A DNA stretch of 64,000 nucleotides from Faecalibacterium duncaniae (GCF_010509575.1 NZ_CP048437.1:62001-126000); one strand, 5' to 3'. Numbered from the stretch's first letter, positions 8,214 to 17,340 are shown. Notes: generated from the letters alone by a model not told the origin. Program-made: numbers and translations.

Positions 8214-8729
8214 ATGACGGAAAATAACCTCTATGTTGATATGCAGCTGATCAACTATTCTAACGGACATATCATCCTTACGGCACGGGGAAAAGAAGCA
8301 TTTGAGCTGGGAACAAACACCCTGAACCCGCCAGATGGAAGCGGCAGCTATATTGACGCAGTCGGAAATATCTATGGCTTTTACTGCCTGAACAAAATTT
8401 ACTTTAAGCAGGGAACCACTGTGGAAAATCCGCAAGAGGAACAGAATATCCGTACTGCTGGCGGATATTTTATGATTCCGAGCGCATCGAATTGTTACTG
8501 GTACAGCATGGGAACCAGTAAGGTAGATGGAAAGGAATACTATACGGAGGTTTTCCAGACTGGTACTACAAATCATCCCGATGAGTCGTATGAATATCTC
8601 TTCCAGGGAAATGAATTGGTATATATGCGCCATGGAGGAGCAACGATAAAGGTCAACGAAATATCGGGAACACCGCGCACAGACCTGCTGAAGATTCCAG
8701 ATGGATATACCGATACAACAAATAGTTAA
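8214..8729 (+). pseudogene. Second domain of the lipoprotein, separated by the in-frame stop
   Basis: In the same frame as the gene at 7434, the codons directly after its TAA read YFKAKGMTENNLYVDM, which matches YFSRLGVTRENFYAEL of domain 1. Further matches are GNIYGFYC with GNVYWFDG, GYFMIPSASN with GYVMIPKANE, and YEYLFQGNEL with YDYVFDGDNL. This is therefore a tandem repeat of one domain, with the stop exactly between the copies. The first ATG after the stop (8214) lies inside the conserved block and has only a weak AAGG upstream, so independent start is doubtful. It has no signal peptide of its own. Likely a nonsense-truncated gene; a sequencing error or a real pair of genes is also possible. 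Confidence 0.6.
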
Positions 8730-8738
8730 AATGAAAAC

Positions 8739-8781
8739 CAGCCCCGGAAGTGCACAAAAAGCGGCTTCCGGGGCTGATTTT
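8739..8781 (+). terminator. Terminator after the lipoprotein locus
   Basis: CAGCCCCGGAAG pairs with CTTCCGGGGCTG (8765-8776), then ATTTTAC. Confidence 0.8.
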
Positions 8782-8863
8782 ACTTCTTTATAAAAATTCT
8801 GTCGGGCTTAGATTACGGAGCCGGGCAAAGGCTTCATCCAGCGAAAATAGAATAAATCAAGAT

Positions 8864-8892
8864 TTGTCCCCTGCTTCAGAATGTGATATACT
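8864..8892 (+). promoter_or_regulatory. Promoter of the MYG1-family gene
   Basis: TTGTCC (8864-8869), a 17-base spacer and TATACT (8887-8892), about 35 bases before the start codon. Confidence 0.65.
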
Positions 8893-8925
8893 GTTCCCAA
8901 AGAAAGAGAACGAGGTATTGCTGTT

Positions 8926-9753
8926 ATGAAAATTCCTGCAAATGGCTTCACCCACGCCGGCAAGTTCCATGCGGACGACGTGTTTGCAACGGCGCTGCTG
9001 CAGATCATCCGGCCGGACATCAGGATCACCCGCGGCTTTGTGGTACCGGACGATTTCGACGGCATCGTGTATGATATCGGCTTTGGCATGTTCGATCACC
9101 ATCAGGAGCCCCGAGAGTACCGTGCCAACGGCATCCCCTATGCGGCCTTCGGCCTGCTGTGGCGGGTGCTGGGCCCGGGGCTGGTGGGGGAGCGTCAGGC
9201 CCGGCTCATCGATGAAAACTTTATCCAGCCCCTTGATCTGAACGATAACACCGGCGAGCAGAACAGCCTGTGCGATGCCATCGGCTTCTTCAACCCGGTG
9301 TGGGATTCCAAGGAGGATCAGGACACCTGCTTCTTCAAGGCGGTGGCTGTGGCAAAGCAGATCTTGGAAAACCAGATCGAGAGCGCGAACGCCGTGAACC
9401 GCGCCGACGAGAAAGTGCAGCAGGCCTATAAGAATTCCCGGGACGGCATCGTGATCCTGCCCTGCTACCTGCCCTGGAAGAATGGCCTGTACAAGACCGA
9501 TGCCCTCTTCGTCATCTACCCCAGTCAGCGCGGCGGGTGGAGCGCCCAGTGCGTGACCGACCACAAGACCAAAAAGCCGAAGCTGCCCTTCCCCCAGAGC
9601 TGGGCGGGCCAGCCGCAGGAGGTCATTGAGCAGAAGAGCGGCATCGAGGGCATCAGCTTCTGCCACGCCAGCCGGTTCCTCATCACCGCAAAGGATAAGG
9701 AGACGGCGCTGGCCGCCTGCCGTCAGGTGCTGAAAAACAACGGGAGACTGTGA
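8926..9753 (+). CDS. MYG1-family protein (UPF0160), DHH-like metal-dependent hydrolase
   Basis: 275 residues. The N-terminus has the family signature THAGKFHADDVFATALL, with the metal-ligand His and Asp residues, and FDHHQE about 50 residues later. The middle section LDLNDNTGEQNSLCDAIGFFNP and the C-terminal SFCHASRFLITAK also fit. Eukaryotic MYG1 is a 3'-5' RNA exonuclease; the bacterial role is unknown. Full length for bacterial members. The stop codon is followed by one base and then the ATG of the next gene, so the two genes are translationally coupled. It has a good promoter of its own. Confidence 0.88.
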   Translation: MKIPANGFTHAGKFHADDVFATALLQIIRPDIRITRGFVVPDDFDGIVYDIGFGMFDHHQEPREYRANGIPYAAFGLLWRVLGPGLVGERQARLIDENFIQPLDLNDNTGEQNSLCDAIGFFNPVWDSKEDQDTCFFKAVAVAKQILENQIESANAVNRADEKVQQAYKNSRDGIVILPCYLPWKNGLYKTDALFVIYPSQRGGWSAQCVTDHKTKKPKLPFPQSWAGQPQEVIEQKSGIEGISFCHASRFLITAKDKETALAACRQVLKNNGRL

Positions 9754-9754
9754 T

Positions 9755-10603
9755 ATGAGCGGGGAAGCGGAGAAGGCGGAGCGGGCCTATGTCTATATGG
9801 TGCGCTGCGCAGGCGGCCAGCTCTACACGGGCTGGACAAATGACCCGGCCAGCCGACTGCACGCCCACAAGAGCGGGAAGGGGGCCAAGTGCACCCGTGC
9901 GCTGGGGGCACAGCGGTTCGCGTATCTGGAACGGTGCACAGACAAATCTGCCGCCCTGCGCCGGGAAGCAGCCCTGAAAAAGCTGACCAAGGCGCAGAAG
10001 GAAACCCTGTGCGCCGAATGGGCTGAGAAGAACCTGCCCCGGCTCTCGCTGGCCACCCGGGCCGATGCGGCGGAGATCCTGGACATCTACAACTGGTATG
10101 TCCTGCACCACACGGCAACCTTTCAGGTAACGCCCTCTTCCCTGCCGGAGTATGAGGACTGGGTGGACAGCACCCGTGCGCTGATCCCTCTGCTGCTGGC
10201 CCGGGATGGGGACGGTAAACTGCTGGGCTATGCCTGCGCCCACCGCTACCACCCCCGGGAGGCCTACGACTGGGCTGTGGAAAGCACCATCTACTGTGCC
10301 CCCGATGCCCGGGGCTTTGGTGTGGGGGATACCCTCTACCGCGCCCTGCTGGATATTCTGGACGGGATGGGTTACTGGAATGTCTATGCCCTTGTGGCAG
10401 ACCCCAACCCCGCCAGTGAGCGTATCCATGCCCGTTTGGGCTTCACCTGCGTGGGCCGCGAGCCCCACACTGCCTATAAGTTCGGCTGGCTGGGCCTGTC
10501 CACCTGGTGGCTGCCCCTGCGCAGGGGCAATGAAAAGCCGGAGCCCACCCACCCGCTGACACAGGAACAGGTGGAGGAGATCCTGGGAAGATACCAGGCA
10601 TAA
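9755..10603 (+). CDS. GIY-YIG nuclease domain fused to a GNAT acetyltransferase
   Basis: 282 residues with two domains. Residues 10-90 are a UPF0213/YhbQ-type GIY-YIG domain: AYVYMVRCAGGQLYTGWTND, then RLHAHKSGKGAKCTR, ending at the ALRREAALKKLTKAQK helix. Residues 97-270 are a GNAT domain of the phosphinothricin/methionine-sulfoximine acetyltransferase type: RADAAEILDIYNWYV, YDWAVESTIYCAPDARGFGVGDTLYRALL (acetyl-CoA loop) and a C-terminal WWLPLRR. Each usually occurs as a separate protein. The frame is continuous across the junction. The start overlaps the end of the MYG1-family gene. The nuclease part may act on branched DNA; the acetyl acceptor is unknown. Confidence 0.88.
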   Translation: MSGEAEKAERAYVYMVRCAGGQLYTGWTNDPASRLHAHKSGKGAKCTRALGAQRFAYLERCTDKSAALRREAALKKLTKAQKETLCAEWAEKNLPRLSLATRADAAEILDIYNWYVLHHTATFQVTPSSLPEYEDWVDSTRALIPLLLARDGDGKLLGYACAHRYHPREAYDWAVESTIYCAPDARGFGVGDTLYRALLDILDGMGYWNVYALVADPNPASERIHARLGFTCVGREPHTAYKFGWLGLSTWWLPLRRGNEKPEPTHPLTQEQVEEILGRYQA

Positions 10604-10605
10604 AG

Positions 10606-10630
10606 AAAGCGTCCTTCGGGGCGCTTTTTT
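10606..10630 (+). terminator. Terminator after the GIY-YIG/GNAT gene
   Basis: AAAGCG(T)CC with a TTCG loop and GG(G)CGCTTT, followed by T residues. Confidence 0.75.
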
Positions 10631-10700
10631 GCATTTCATATATACATTTTAACTGCATAAAATTCGAATATAAACAAATAACATTGCATAAACATACAAA
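10630..10700 (+). promoter_or_regulatory. Candidate ARG boxes upstream of argG
   Basis: TGCATAAAATTCGAATAT (10654-10671) and TGCATAAACATACAAA (10685-10700) lie 31 bases apart, three helical turns. A weaker TGCATTTCATATATACA starts at 10630. They resemble Firmicute ArgR/AhrC operators. The regulator gene is not in the window, and repression by arginine is inferred. Confidence 0.5.
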
Positions 10701-10750
10701 GTGTAACAAATCCTGCCGCAAATGCGCGGCATGTTTGGCAGTTTTCGGCA

Positions 10751-10778
10751 TTGACGGAAAAGCCGCGCTGTGTATAAT
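10751..10778 (+). promoter_or_regulatory. argG promoter
   Basis: TTGACG (10751-10756), a 16-base spacer and TATAAT (10773-10778). The leader to the argG start is about 95 bases. Confidence 0.75.
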
Positions 10779-10873
10779 AAAAGCATCAACCACGAATCAA
10801 AGACAGAGGATGCGAAGGGAAAGTGCGCATCAGGGTACAAAAGTGTATTTTTATTAAAAGGAGCGCGTTTATT

Positions 10874-12109
10874 ATGAAAAAGGAAAACATCAAAAAAGTC
10901 GTGCTGGCCTACTCCGGTGGTCTGGATACCTCCATCATCATTCCCTGGCTGAAGGAAAACTACAACAACTGCGAAGTCGTCGCCGTTTCCGGTGACGTGG
11001 GCCAGGGCACCGAGCTGGACGGCCTGGAGGAAAAGGCCAAGGCTACCGGCGCTTCCAAGCTGTACGTTCTGGATCTGAAGAAGGACTTTGTGGAGAACTA
11101 CATCTTCCCCACCCTGAAGTTTGGTGCAAAGTACGAGGACTACCTGCTGGGCACCAGCTTTGCACGCCCCTGCATTGCAAAGGCTCTGGCCGATATCGCC
11201 ATCAAGGAAGGCGCAGATGCCATCTGCCACGGCTGCACCGGCAAGGGCAACGATCAGGTGCGTTTTGAGCTGACTCTCAAGGCTCTGTGCCCCGATATGG
11301 CCATCATTGCTCCCTGGCGTGAGTGGGACATCAAGAGCCGTGACGAAGAGATCGACTACGCCGAGGCTCACCACATCCCCCTGAAGATCAACCGCGAGAC
11401 CAACTACTCCAAGGACAAGAACCTGTGGCATCTGAGCCATGAGGGTCTGGATCTGGAGAGCCCCGCCAACGAGCCCCAGTACAACCACCCCGGTTTCCTG
11501 GAGCTGGGTGTCAGCCCCGAGCAGGCTCCCGACACCCCGACCTATGTGACCATCCACTTTGAAAAGGGCGTTCCCACTGCCGTGGACGGCAAGGAGATGG
11601 GCGCTGTGGAGCTGGTGGAGTACCTGAACAAGCTGGGCGGCGAGAACGGCATCGGCCTGCTGGATATCGTGGAGAACCGTCTGGTGGGCATGAAGAGCCG
11701 CGGCGTGTACGAGACCCCCGGCGGTGCCATCCTGTACAAGGCCATCAATGTTCTGGAGACCATCACCCTGGACAAGGAGAGCGCACACCTCAAGGAGCAG
11801 CTGGCACAGAAGTACGCCGACATCGTCTACAACGGCCAGTGGTTCACCCCGCTGCGTGAGGCTCTGGATGCTTTTGCCAACAGCCTGGCAAAGACCGTGA
11901 CCGGCGATGTGAAGCTGAAGCTGTACAAGGGCAACATGATCAACGCTGGTGTCACCTCCCCGTTCACCCTGTACGATGAGCAGACTGCTTCCTTTGGTGA
12001 GGACGAGGATTACAACCAGGCAGATGCAGCAGGCTTCATCAACCTGTTTGGCCTGTCCATCAAGGAGCGCGCAAAGCTGTCCAAGAGCTGGCCGAAGATC
12101 GAGGACTAA
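10874..12109 (+). CDS. argG: Argininosuccinate synthase
   Basis: 411 residues. It joins citrulline and aspartate with ATP cleavage, the penultimate step of arginine synthesis. The N-terminal PP-loop [15 protein letters not shown] is intact. [15 protein letters not shown] (aspartate/citrulline binding) and [18 protein letters not shown] are typical. The length is normal for the bacterial enzyme. ATG 10874 follows AAAAGGAG. It leads the arg cluster, but a GC-rich hairpin and a 223-base inverted-repeat element separate it from argH, so the two may be differentially expressed. Confidence 0.97.
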   Translation: MKKENIKKVVLAYSGGLDTSIIIPWLKENYNNCEVVAVSGDVGQGTELDGLEEKAKATGASKLYVLDLKKDFVENYIFPTLKFGAKYEDYLLGTSFARPCIAKALADIAIKEGADAICHGCTGKGNDQVRFELTLKALCPDMAIIAPWREWDIKSRDEEIDYAEAHHIPLKINRETNYSKDKNLWHLSHEGLDLESPANEPQYNHPGFLELGVSPEQAPDTPTYVTIHFEKGVPTAVDGKEMGAVELVEYLNKLGGENGIGLLDIVENRLVGMKSRGVYETPGGAILYKAINVLETITLDKESAHLKEQLAQKYADIVYNGQWFTPLREALDAFANSLAKTVTGDVKLKLYKGNMINAGVTSPFTLYDEQTASFGEDEDYNQADAAGFINLFGLSIKERAKLSKSWPKIED

Positions 12110-12209
12110 GCGGCTGATCCACCGGGATCACACAAAGCCAACTTTCTCTCCGGTGTGTTTTCTACACTTTCACAACGGAGTTCCAAAACCGGCATAGTTG
12201 CCGGCGGCA

Positions 12210-12244
12210 CCGCCGCAGGAGCGTTTTCCCCTGCGGCGGCTTTG
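12210..12244 (+). terminator. Hairpin after argG
   Basis: CCGCCGCAGG pairs with CCTGCGGCGG (12230-12239), followed by CTTTG. The short T tract makes it a weak or partial terminator. Confidence 0.55.
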
Positions 12245-12287
12245 CCGTTTATAAAGGAAATGTATGCTTGTGGTCAGGCCCGTCTCT

Positions 12288-12510
12288 GTACAACCTCTCA
12301 GCCTTCGCTGGCGCTTGGCAGCTCCCCTAGTAGGGGAGCCCTTGGCAGAAGATTTATTTTTCGCAATAATCACTGACGCTCCAAAGCCAATGCCTGCCGC
12401 AGGGCAAACAGGAGCGAAGCGCCAACCCCCGAAAACGCGATGGTATGCCAAGGCCTCTCCTACTAGGAGAGGTGGCATCGAGCAAAGCGAAGATGACGGA
12501 GAGGTTGTAC
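12288..12510. repeat. Interspersed inverted-repeat element, copy d (223 bp, argG-argH gap)
   Basis: The best-defined copy: perfect 12-base terminal inverted repeats GTACAACCTCTC and GAGAGGTTGTAC. The inner arms are CAGCTCCCCTAGTAGGGGAGC and GCCTCTCCTACTAGGAGAGG, which are themselves mutually complementary, around a central spacer of roughly 100 bases. No open frame is apparent. Confidence 0.85.
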
Positions 12511-12566
12511 GGAGGAAAAGCTTTCCGTAAGATAAAGATACTTTACGAGATAGAGGGACAATAACG

Positions 12567-13967
12567 ATGGCAGAACAACTCTGGAAGGGCCGCTTCTCCA
12601 AGGCGGTCGATTCGCGCGTCAATGATTTCAACTCCTCCATCCGCTTTGACCAGCGGATGATCGCGCAGGATATGCGCGGCAGCGGGGTCCACGCCGCCAT
12701 GCTGGCCAAGCAGGGCATCATCTCCGAAAAGGACTGCGAGGATATCCTCAGCGGGCTGGCCTCCATTGCCGACGATCTGGCAAGCGGTGCGCTGGAGATC
12801 GACCCCAACGCCGAGGATGTGCATACCTTCGTGGAGCAGACCCTGACCGCCCGCATCGGCGATGCAGGCAAGCGCCTGCACACCGGCCGCAGCCGCAACG
12901 ATCAGGTGGCGCTGGATATCCGCCTGACCCTGCGGGACTACAGCCACACCCTGCAGGCTTACATCGTGGAGCTCATCAAGGTCATCTGCAGGAAGGCCGC
13001 GGAGAATACCACCGCTGTCATGCCCGGCTATACCCACCTGCAGCGCGCCCAGCCCATCACCTTTGGTCATGCGCTGATGGCCTACGCCTCCATGCTCCTG
13101 CGCGACCTGCAGCGCTTTGAGGATGCCACTGCCCGCATGGATGCCCAGTGCCCGCTGGGCTCCGGCGCTCTGGCCGGTACCACCTACCCGCTGGATCGTC
13201 AGTTCACCGCCGAAAAGCTGGGCTTTGCCGCACCCTGTGCCAACAGCCTGGACGGCGTTTCTGACCGTGACTTCTGCATTGAGCTGGCCAACGCCATTTC
13301 TATCTGCATGATGCATCTGTCCCGCCTTTCCGAGGAGATCATCCTCTGGTGCAGCTGGGAGTTCAAGTTCATCGAGCTGGACGATGCCTTTACCACCGGC
13401 TCCTCCATCATGCCCCAGAAGAAGAACCCCGATGTCACCGAGCTGATCCGCGGCAAGACCGGCCGCGTCTACGGAGACCTGAACACCCTGCTGGTGATGA
13501 TGAAGGGCATTCCGCTGGCCTACAACAAGGATATGCAGGAGGACAAGGAAGCCATCTTCGATGCAGTGGATACGCTGGAGCTGTGCCTCAAGACCGTCAC
13601 CCCCATGCTGGACACCATGAAGACCCTGCCTGCCAACATGCGCCGCGCTGCCGCCAAGGGCTTTATCAACGCCACCGACTGCGCCGACTACCTGACCAAG
13701 AAGGGGATGCCCTTCCGGGATGCCTACAAGCTGACCGGCTGCATGGTCTCCGACTGCATCGCAAAGGATAAGACCCTGGAGGAACTGACCCTTGACGAAT
13801 TCAAGGGCTACAGCGCCCTGTTCGAGAACGATATCTATGATGCCATCGACCTCATCAAGTGCTGTGAGGGCCGCACCAGCTACGGCGGCCCCAGCGAGGC
13901 AAGCGTCAACAACCAGATCCGGCTGGCCATGGACCAGCTGGCCGCATGGGAGGCGAACAACGCATGA
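12567..13967 (+). CDS. argH: Argininosuccinate lyase
   Basis: 466 residues. It splits argininosuccinate into arginine and fumarate, the last step of the pathway. Fumarase/aspartase superfamily signatures are present: LHTGRSRNDQVALDIRL, PGYTHLQRAQPITFGH with the catalytic His region, and the mobile loop GSSIMPQKKNPD with the catalytic Ser. ATG 12567 follows GAGGGACAA. Its last four bases overlap the argC start (ATGA), so argH and argC are translationally coupled. Confidence 0.97.
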   Translation: MAEQLWKGRFSKAVDSRVNDFNSSIRFDQRMIAQDMRGSGVHAAMLAKQGIISEKDCEDILSGLASIADDLASGALEIDPNAEDVHTFVEQTLTARIGDAGKRLHTGRSRNDQVALDIRLTLRDYSHTLQAYIVELIKVICRKAAENTTAVMPGYTHLQRAQPITFGHALMAYASMLLRDLQRFEDATARMDAQCPLGSGALAGTTYPLDRQFTAEKLGFAAPCANSLDGVSDRDFCIELANAISICMMHLSRLSEEIILWCSWEFKFIELDDAFTTGSSIMPQKKNPDVTELIRGKTGRVYGDLNTLLVMMKGIPLAYNKDMQEDKEAIFDAVDTLELCLKTVTPMLDTMKTLPANMRRAAAKGFINATDCADYLTKKGMPFRDAYKLTGCMVSDCIAKDKTLEELTLDEFKGYSALFENDIYDAIDLIKCCEGRTSYGGPSEASVNNQIRLAMDQLAAWEANNA

Positions 13968-14899
13968 GCGTAAAGGTCTTTATCGACGGCTCCGCAGGCA
14001 CCACGGGTCTGCGCATTGCTGACCGTCTGGCCGCACGGCCCGAAATTGAACTGCTCTCCATCTCCGAGGAGGGCCGCAAGGACGTGAACGAGCGGGCAAA
14101 GGTCATCAATTCGGCTGACCTCGCCTTCCTCTGCCTGCCGGATGCCGCCTCCAGAGAGGTCATGCCCCTGCTCCGCCCGGATGTCAAGGTGCTGGATACT
14201 TCTACGGCTTTCCGCACGGATCCCAACTGGGTCTACGGCTTCCCGGAACTCAGTGGCCAGAAGGAAAAGATCAAAAACGCCTGCCGCGTGGCGGTGCCCG
14301 GCTGCTATGCCAGCGGGTTTATCAGCATCATGCGGCCTCTGGTGGAGCTGGGCCTTGCCGGAGTGGGTGATTTTTACAGCTGCACCGGTATTTCCGGCTA
14401 TTCCGGCGGCGGCAAAAAGATGATCGCCGATTACGAAAGCCCCGACCGTCCGGCCCACAGCAAGCTGGATGCACCCAAGAGCTACGGTCTGAGCCTTGCC
14501 CATAAGCATCTGCCCGAGATGCAGAAGATCAGCGGGCTGGCAAACCCGCCCGCCTTTGTGCCTGTGGTCTGCGATTATTACAGCGGGATGCAGGTGCTGG
14601 TGCCCTTCCAGCCGGTCTGGGGCGGTGCCGAAAAGGTGGCCGCAGGGTTGGCGGAGTATTACAGGGATGCCGCCACCATCAAGGTGCACGCCCTGAACGA
14701 GCCGCTGCCCGAGAACGGCCTGTATTCCAACGCTATGGCCGGTACCGACCGCATGGAGCTGTACAGCACCGTGAACGCCGCCGGGGATCAAATGATGCTG
14801 GTCTCCCTGTTTGATAATCTGGGCAAGGGCTCGTCCGGCGCGGCAGTCCAGTGTATGAATCTGATGCTGGGTCTGCCGGAGACCCAGGGGTTGGAATAA
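13964..14899 (+). CDS. argC: N-acetyl-gamma-glutamyl-phosphate reductase, type 2
   Basis: 311 residues. It reduces N-acetylglutamyl phosphate with NADPH to the semialdehyde. The short nucleotide-binding start VKVFIDGSAGTTGLRIADRL is typical of type 2 AGPR, which is shorter than the E. coli type. The catalytic Cys lies in AVPGCYASGFI and the catalytic His in LAHKHLPEM. The start is the ATG at 13964, which overlaps the argH stop; the open frame also has an ATG at 13946 inside argH, less likely. An inverted-repeat element follows, before argJ. Confidence 0.95.
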   Translation: MSVKVFIDGSAGTTGLRIADRLAARPEIELLSISEEGRKDVNERAKVINSADLAFLCLPDAASREVMPLLRPDVKVLDTSTAFRTDPNWVYGFPELSGQKEKIKNACRVAVPGCYASGFISIMRPLVELGLAGVGDFYSCTGISGYSGGGKKMIADYESPDRPAHSKLDAPKSYGLSLAHKHLPEMQKISGLANPPAFVPVVCDYYSGMQVLVPFQPVWGGAEKVAAGLAEYYRDAATIKVHALNEPLPENGLYSNAMAGTDRMELYSTVNAAGDQMMLVSLFDNLGKGSSGAAVQCMNLMLGLPETQGLE

Positions 14900-14900
14900 A

Positions 14901-15028
14901 AACTCCCTTCGTCTGCTCACGGTGTTCGCATCCACCTCCCTCGAAGAGGGAGGCTTTTGCAGCTGACGGTTACGCAAAGGCTCCCTCCGTGAGGGAGCTG
15001 GCACGGCGAATGCCGTGACTGAGGGAGT
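14901..15028. repeat. Interspersed inverted-repeat element, copy e (argC-argJ gap)
   Basis: Ends ACTCCCTTCGTC and GTGACTGAGGGAGT. Inner hairpins are CCTCCCTCGAAGAGGGAGG and GGCTCCCTCCGTGAGGGAGC. The flanks CACGGTGTTCGCATCC and GGCACGGCGAATGCCGTG are also near-complementary, so the whole element could fold as one long hairpin. Confidence 0.85.
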
Positions 15029-15055
15029 ATTTCTTTGTGGGAAAGGAAAATCGTT

Positions 15056-16285
15056 ATGCAGTATAAGGAAGTTGCGGGCGGCATTTGTGCCCCCAAAGGC
15101 TTTGCAGCGGCTGGCGTGCATTGCGGCATCCGCGCAAACCATAATGAAAAATACGATCTGGCACTCATCAAGGCGGAGGTGCGCTGTGCCGCCGCCGGTG
15201 TCTACACCACCAATAAGGTCTGCGGTGCGCCCATCAAGGTGGACCGTGCCCACCTGAAGGACGGCTATGCACAGGCCATTCTGGTGAACAGCGGCAACGC
15301 CAACACCTGCGCCGCCAACGGCGTGGCCCTGGCCGAGGAGTGCTGTGCGCTGGTGGGCGAGGCACTGCACATCCCCGCAGAGGATGTGCTGCCCGCTTCC
15401 ACCGGTGTCATTGGCCAGCCCATGGTCATTGACCCCTTTGCCCGGGGAATCCCTGCCGCCGCCGCAAAGCTGGCGGCAACTGCGCAGGGCAGCACCGATG
15501 CGGCCACGGCCATTATGACCACCGATACCCACAAAAAGGAGTACGCCATCCAGTTTGAGCTGGGCGGCAAGACCTGCACCGTGGGTGCCATTGGCAAGGG
15601 CAGCGGCATGATCGCCCCCAACATGGCCACCATGCTGGCCTTCTACACCACCGATGCCGCCGTTTCCCCCGCTCTGCTGGAAAAGGCCCTCAAGACCGTG
15701 GTGCCCGGCACCTACAACCAGATGAGCGTGGATCTGGATACCTCCACCAACGATACCCTGATCATCATGGCTTCCGGTCTGGCCGGAAACCCCGAGATCT
15801 GCGAAGAGAACGCCGACTACGATGCCTTTGTGGCGGCCCTGACCGCCATTGCTGAGCACATGTGCGCCGAGCACGCTGGTGACGGCGAGGGCGCCACCCA
15901 CCTCATCACCTGCGAGGTGACCCACGCCCCCGACCTGAAAACGGCCCGTGCCGTCAGCCGCAGCGTGGTCTGCTCCAACCTGTTCAAGGCTGCTGTCTTT
16001 GGCCGCGATGCCAACTGGGGCCGCATCCTCTGCGCCATCGGCTACACCCCCGGCGATTTCTCCATCGACAAGGTCTGTGTCTGGCTGAGCAGTGCTGCCG
16101 GTGAGGTCTATGTCTGCGAGAACGCCGCCTACCATCCCTACAGCGAGGACGAGGCCGCCAAAGTTCTGGCGGAGCATGATATCCTTGTCAAGGTGGATAT
16201 GGGTACCGGCGATGCCAGCGCCAAGGCATGGGGCTGTGATCTGACTTATGATTATGTGAAGATCAACGGGGATTATAGAACTTAA
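15056..16285 (+). CDS. argJ: Bifunctional glutamate N-acetyltransferase / ornithine acetyltransferase
   Basis: 409 residues. ArgJ moves acetyl from N-acetylornithine to glutamate (acetyl recycling), and bifunctional forms also use acetyl-CoA. The self-cleavage site is in KGSGMIAPNMATMLAFYTTD, where the Thr of ATML becomes the N-terminal nucleophile of the beta chain. SGNANTCAANG and the C-terminal FGRDANWGRILCAIGYT are conserved. The ATG at 15056 is preceded by AAAGGA; an ATG seven codons upstream lacks an RBS. No separate argA or argE was found here, which fits a cyclic pathway based on ArgJ. Confidence 0.95.
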   Translation: MQYKEVAGGICAPKGFAAAGVHCGIRANHNEKYDLALIKAEVRCAAAGVYTTNKVCGAPIKVDRAHLKDGYAQAILVNSGNANTCAANGVALAEECCALVGEALHIPAEDVLPASTGVIGQPMVIDPFARGIPAAAAKLAATAQGSTDAATAIMTTDTHKKEYAIQFELGGKTCTVGAIGKGSGMIAPNMATMLAFYTTDAAVSPALLEKALKTVVPGTYNQMSVDLDTSTNDTLIIMASGLAGNPEICEENADYDAFVAALTAIAEHMCAEHAGDGEGATHLITCEVTHAPDLKTARAVSRSVVCSNLFKAAVFGRDANWGRILCAIGYTPGDFSIDKVCVWLSSAAGEVYVCENAAYHPYSEDEAAKVLAEHDILVKVDMGTGDASAKAWGCDLTYDYVKINGDYRT

Positions 16286-16288
16286 TGG

Positions 16289-16389
16289 AACTCCTCCAGT
16301 CGCCTGCGGCGACAGCCCCCTCAAGGAAGGGGCCTGAAAGCCTCCCTCTTTGAGGGAGGTGGCATCGCGCAGCGATGACGGAAGGAGTT
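16289..16389. repeat. Interspersed inverted-repeat element, copy f (argJ-argB gap)
   Basis: Ends AACTCCTCCAGTC and GATGACGGAAGGAGTT. Inner arms are CAGCCCCCTCAAGGAAGGGGCC and GCCTCCCTCTTTGAGGGAGG. It begins about 3 bases after the argJ stop codon. Confidence 0.85.
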
Positions 16390-16442
16390 TGTCTGGTGGA
16401 AAATGAATGCCGGAGCAAGTGTGCTGGCGGCAAGGAGAGTAT

Positions 16443-17297
16443 ATGAAGAACGAAGAAATGGCCCTCCTGTTTTCGGAGGCGACCCCTTACATCCAGAAAT
16501 ACCATGGCAAGACCATGGTCATCAAATACGGCGGCAACGCCATGATCAACGAGACGCTGAAAAACGCCGTGATGAACGACCTTGTCACCCTGACCCTGCT
16601 GGGGGTGCGGGTGGTGCTGGTGCACGGCGGCGGCCCGGCCATCAACGAGATGCTGAAAAAAGTCGGCGTGGAGAGCCATTTCAACAACGGTCTGCGTGTG
16701 ACCGATGACGCTGCCATGGAGATCGTTCAGCAGGTGCTGGCCGGTAAGGTGAACAAGGACCTTGTGGCAAAGCTGCGCGGCCGCGGCGTGGGCCTGTGCG
16801 GCATGGACGGCCAGATGCTCCGCTGCACCGAGCTGGACCCCGCGCTGGGCCATGTGGGCGAGATCATCCATGTGGACCCCACCCTGATCTCCACCCTGCT
16901 GGACGGCGGCTATATCCCTGTGATCGCAACGGTAGGTATGGACGATCTGGGCCAGGCCTATAATGTCAATGCCGACACCGCCGCCGCACAGATCGCCATT
17001 GCCCTCAAGGCCGAGAAGCTGGTTTCCATGACCGATATCGCCGGCCTGCTGCGGGATAAGGACGATGAGACCACCCTTATCCCCGAGGTGGAGGTCAGCG
17101 AGATCGAGGGCTACAAGGCTGCCGGCATCATTGCGGGCGGCATGATCCCCAAGATCGGCGGCATGGCCGATGCCATCTATCAGGGAGTCCACGAGGCGGT
17201 CATCATCGATGGCCGCGTGCCCCACTCCATCCTGCTGGAGCTGTTCTCCAACCGGGGCTCCGGCACCCGGTTCTACCGCCGCAGCCATCAGGAATAA
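16443..17297 (+). CDS. argB: Acetylglutamate kinase
   Basis: 284 residues. It phosphorylates N-acetylglutamate, usually the committed and arginine-inhibited step. Amino-acid-kinase motifs are KTMVIKYGGNAM (N-terminal Lys/Gly loop), VVLVHGGGPAINEML (substrate loop), VNADTAAAQIAIAL, and MTDIAGLL. ATG 16443 follows AAGGAGAG; an upstream ATG at 16407 is without RBS. An N-terminal helix (residues 1-18) precedes the kinase fold; such an extension often marks arginine-sensitive hexameric forms, so feedback inhibition is plausible but not proven. Confidence 0.95.
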   Translation: MKNEEMALLFSEATPYIQKYHGKTMVIKYGGNAMINETLKNAVMNDLVTLTLLGVRVVLVHGGGPAINEMLKKVGVESHFNNGLRVTDDAAMEIVQQVLAGKVNKDLVAKLRGRGVGLCGMDGQMLRCTELDPALGHVGEIIHVDPTLISTLLDGGYIPVIATVGMDDLGQAYNVNADTAAAQIAIALKAEKLVSMTDIAGLLRDKDDETTLIPEVEVSEIEGYKAAGIIAGGMIPKIGGMADAIYQGVHEAVIIDGRVPHSILLELFSNRGSGTRFYRRSHQE

Positions 17298-17340
17298 GGC
17301 TTGCTGAAAATTATATCGGGCGATATAATAAAGATGAATA

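Noticed and set aside
13880..16324. A long open frame antisense to argC and argJ
   Set aside because: Shadow of the biosynthetic genes; His/Gly/Val-rich composition and no start signal.
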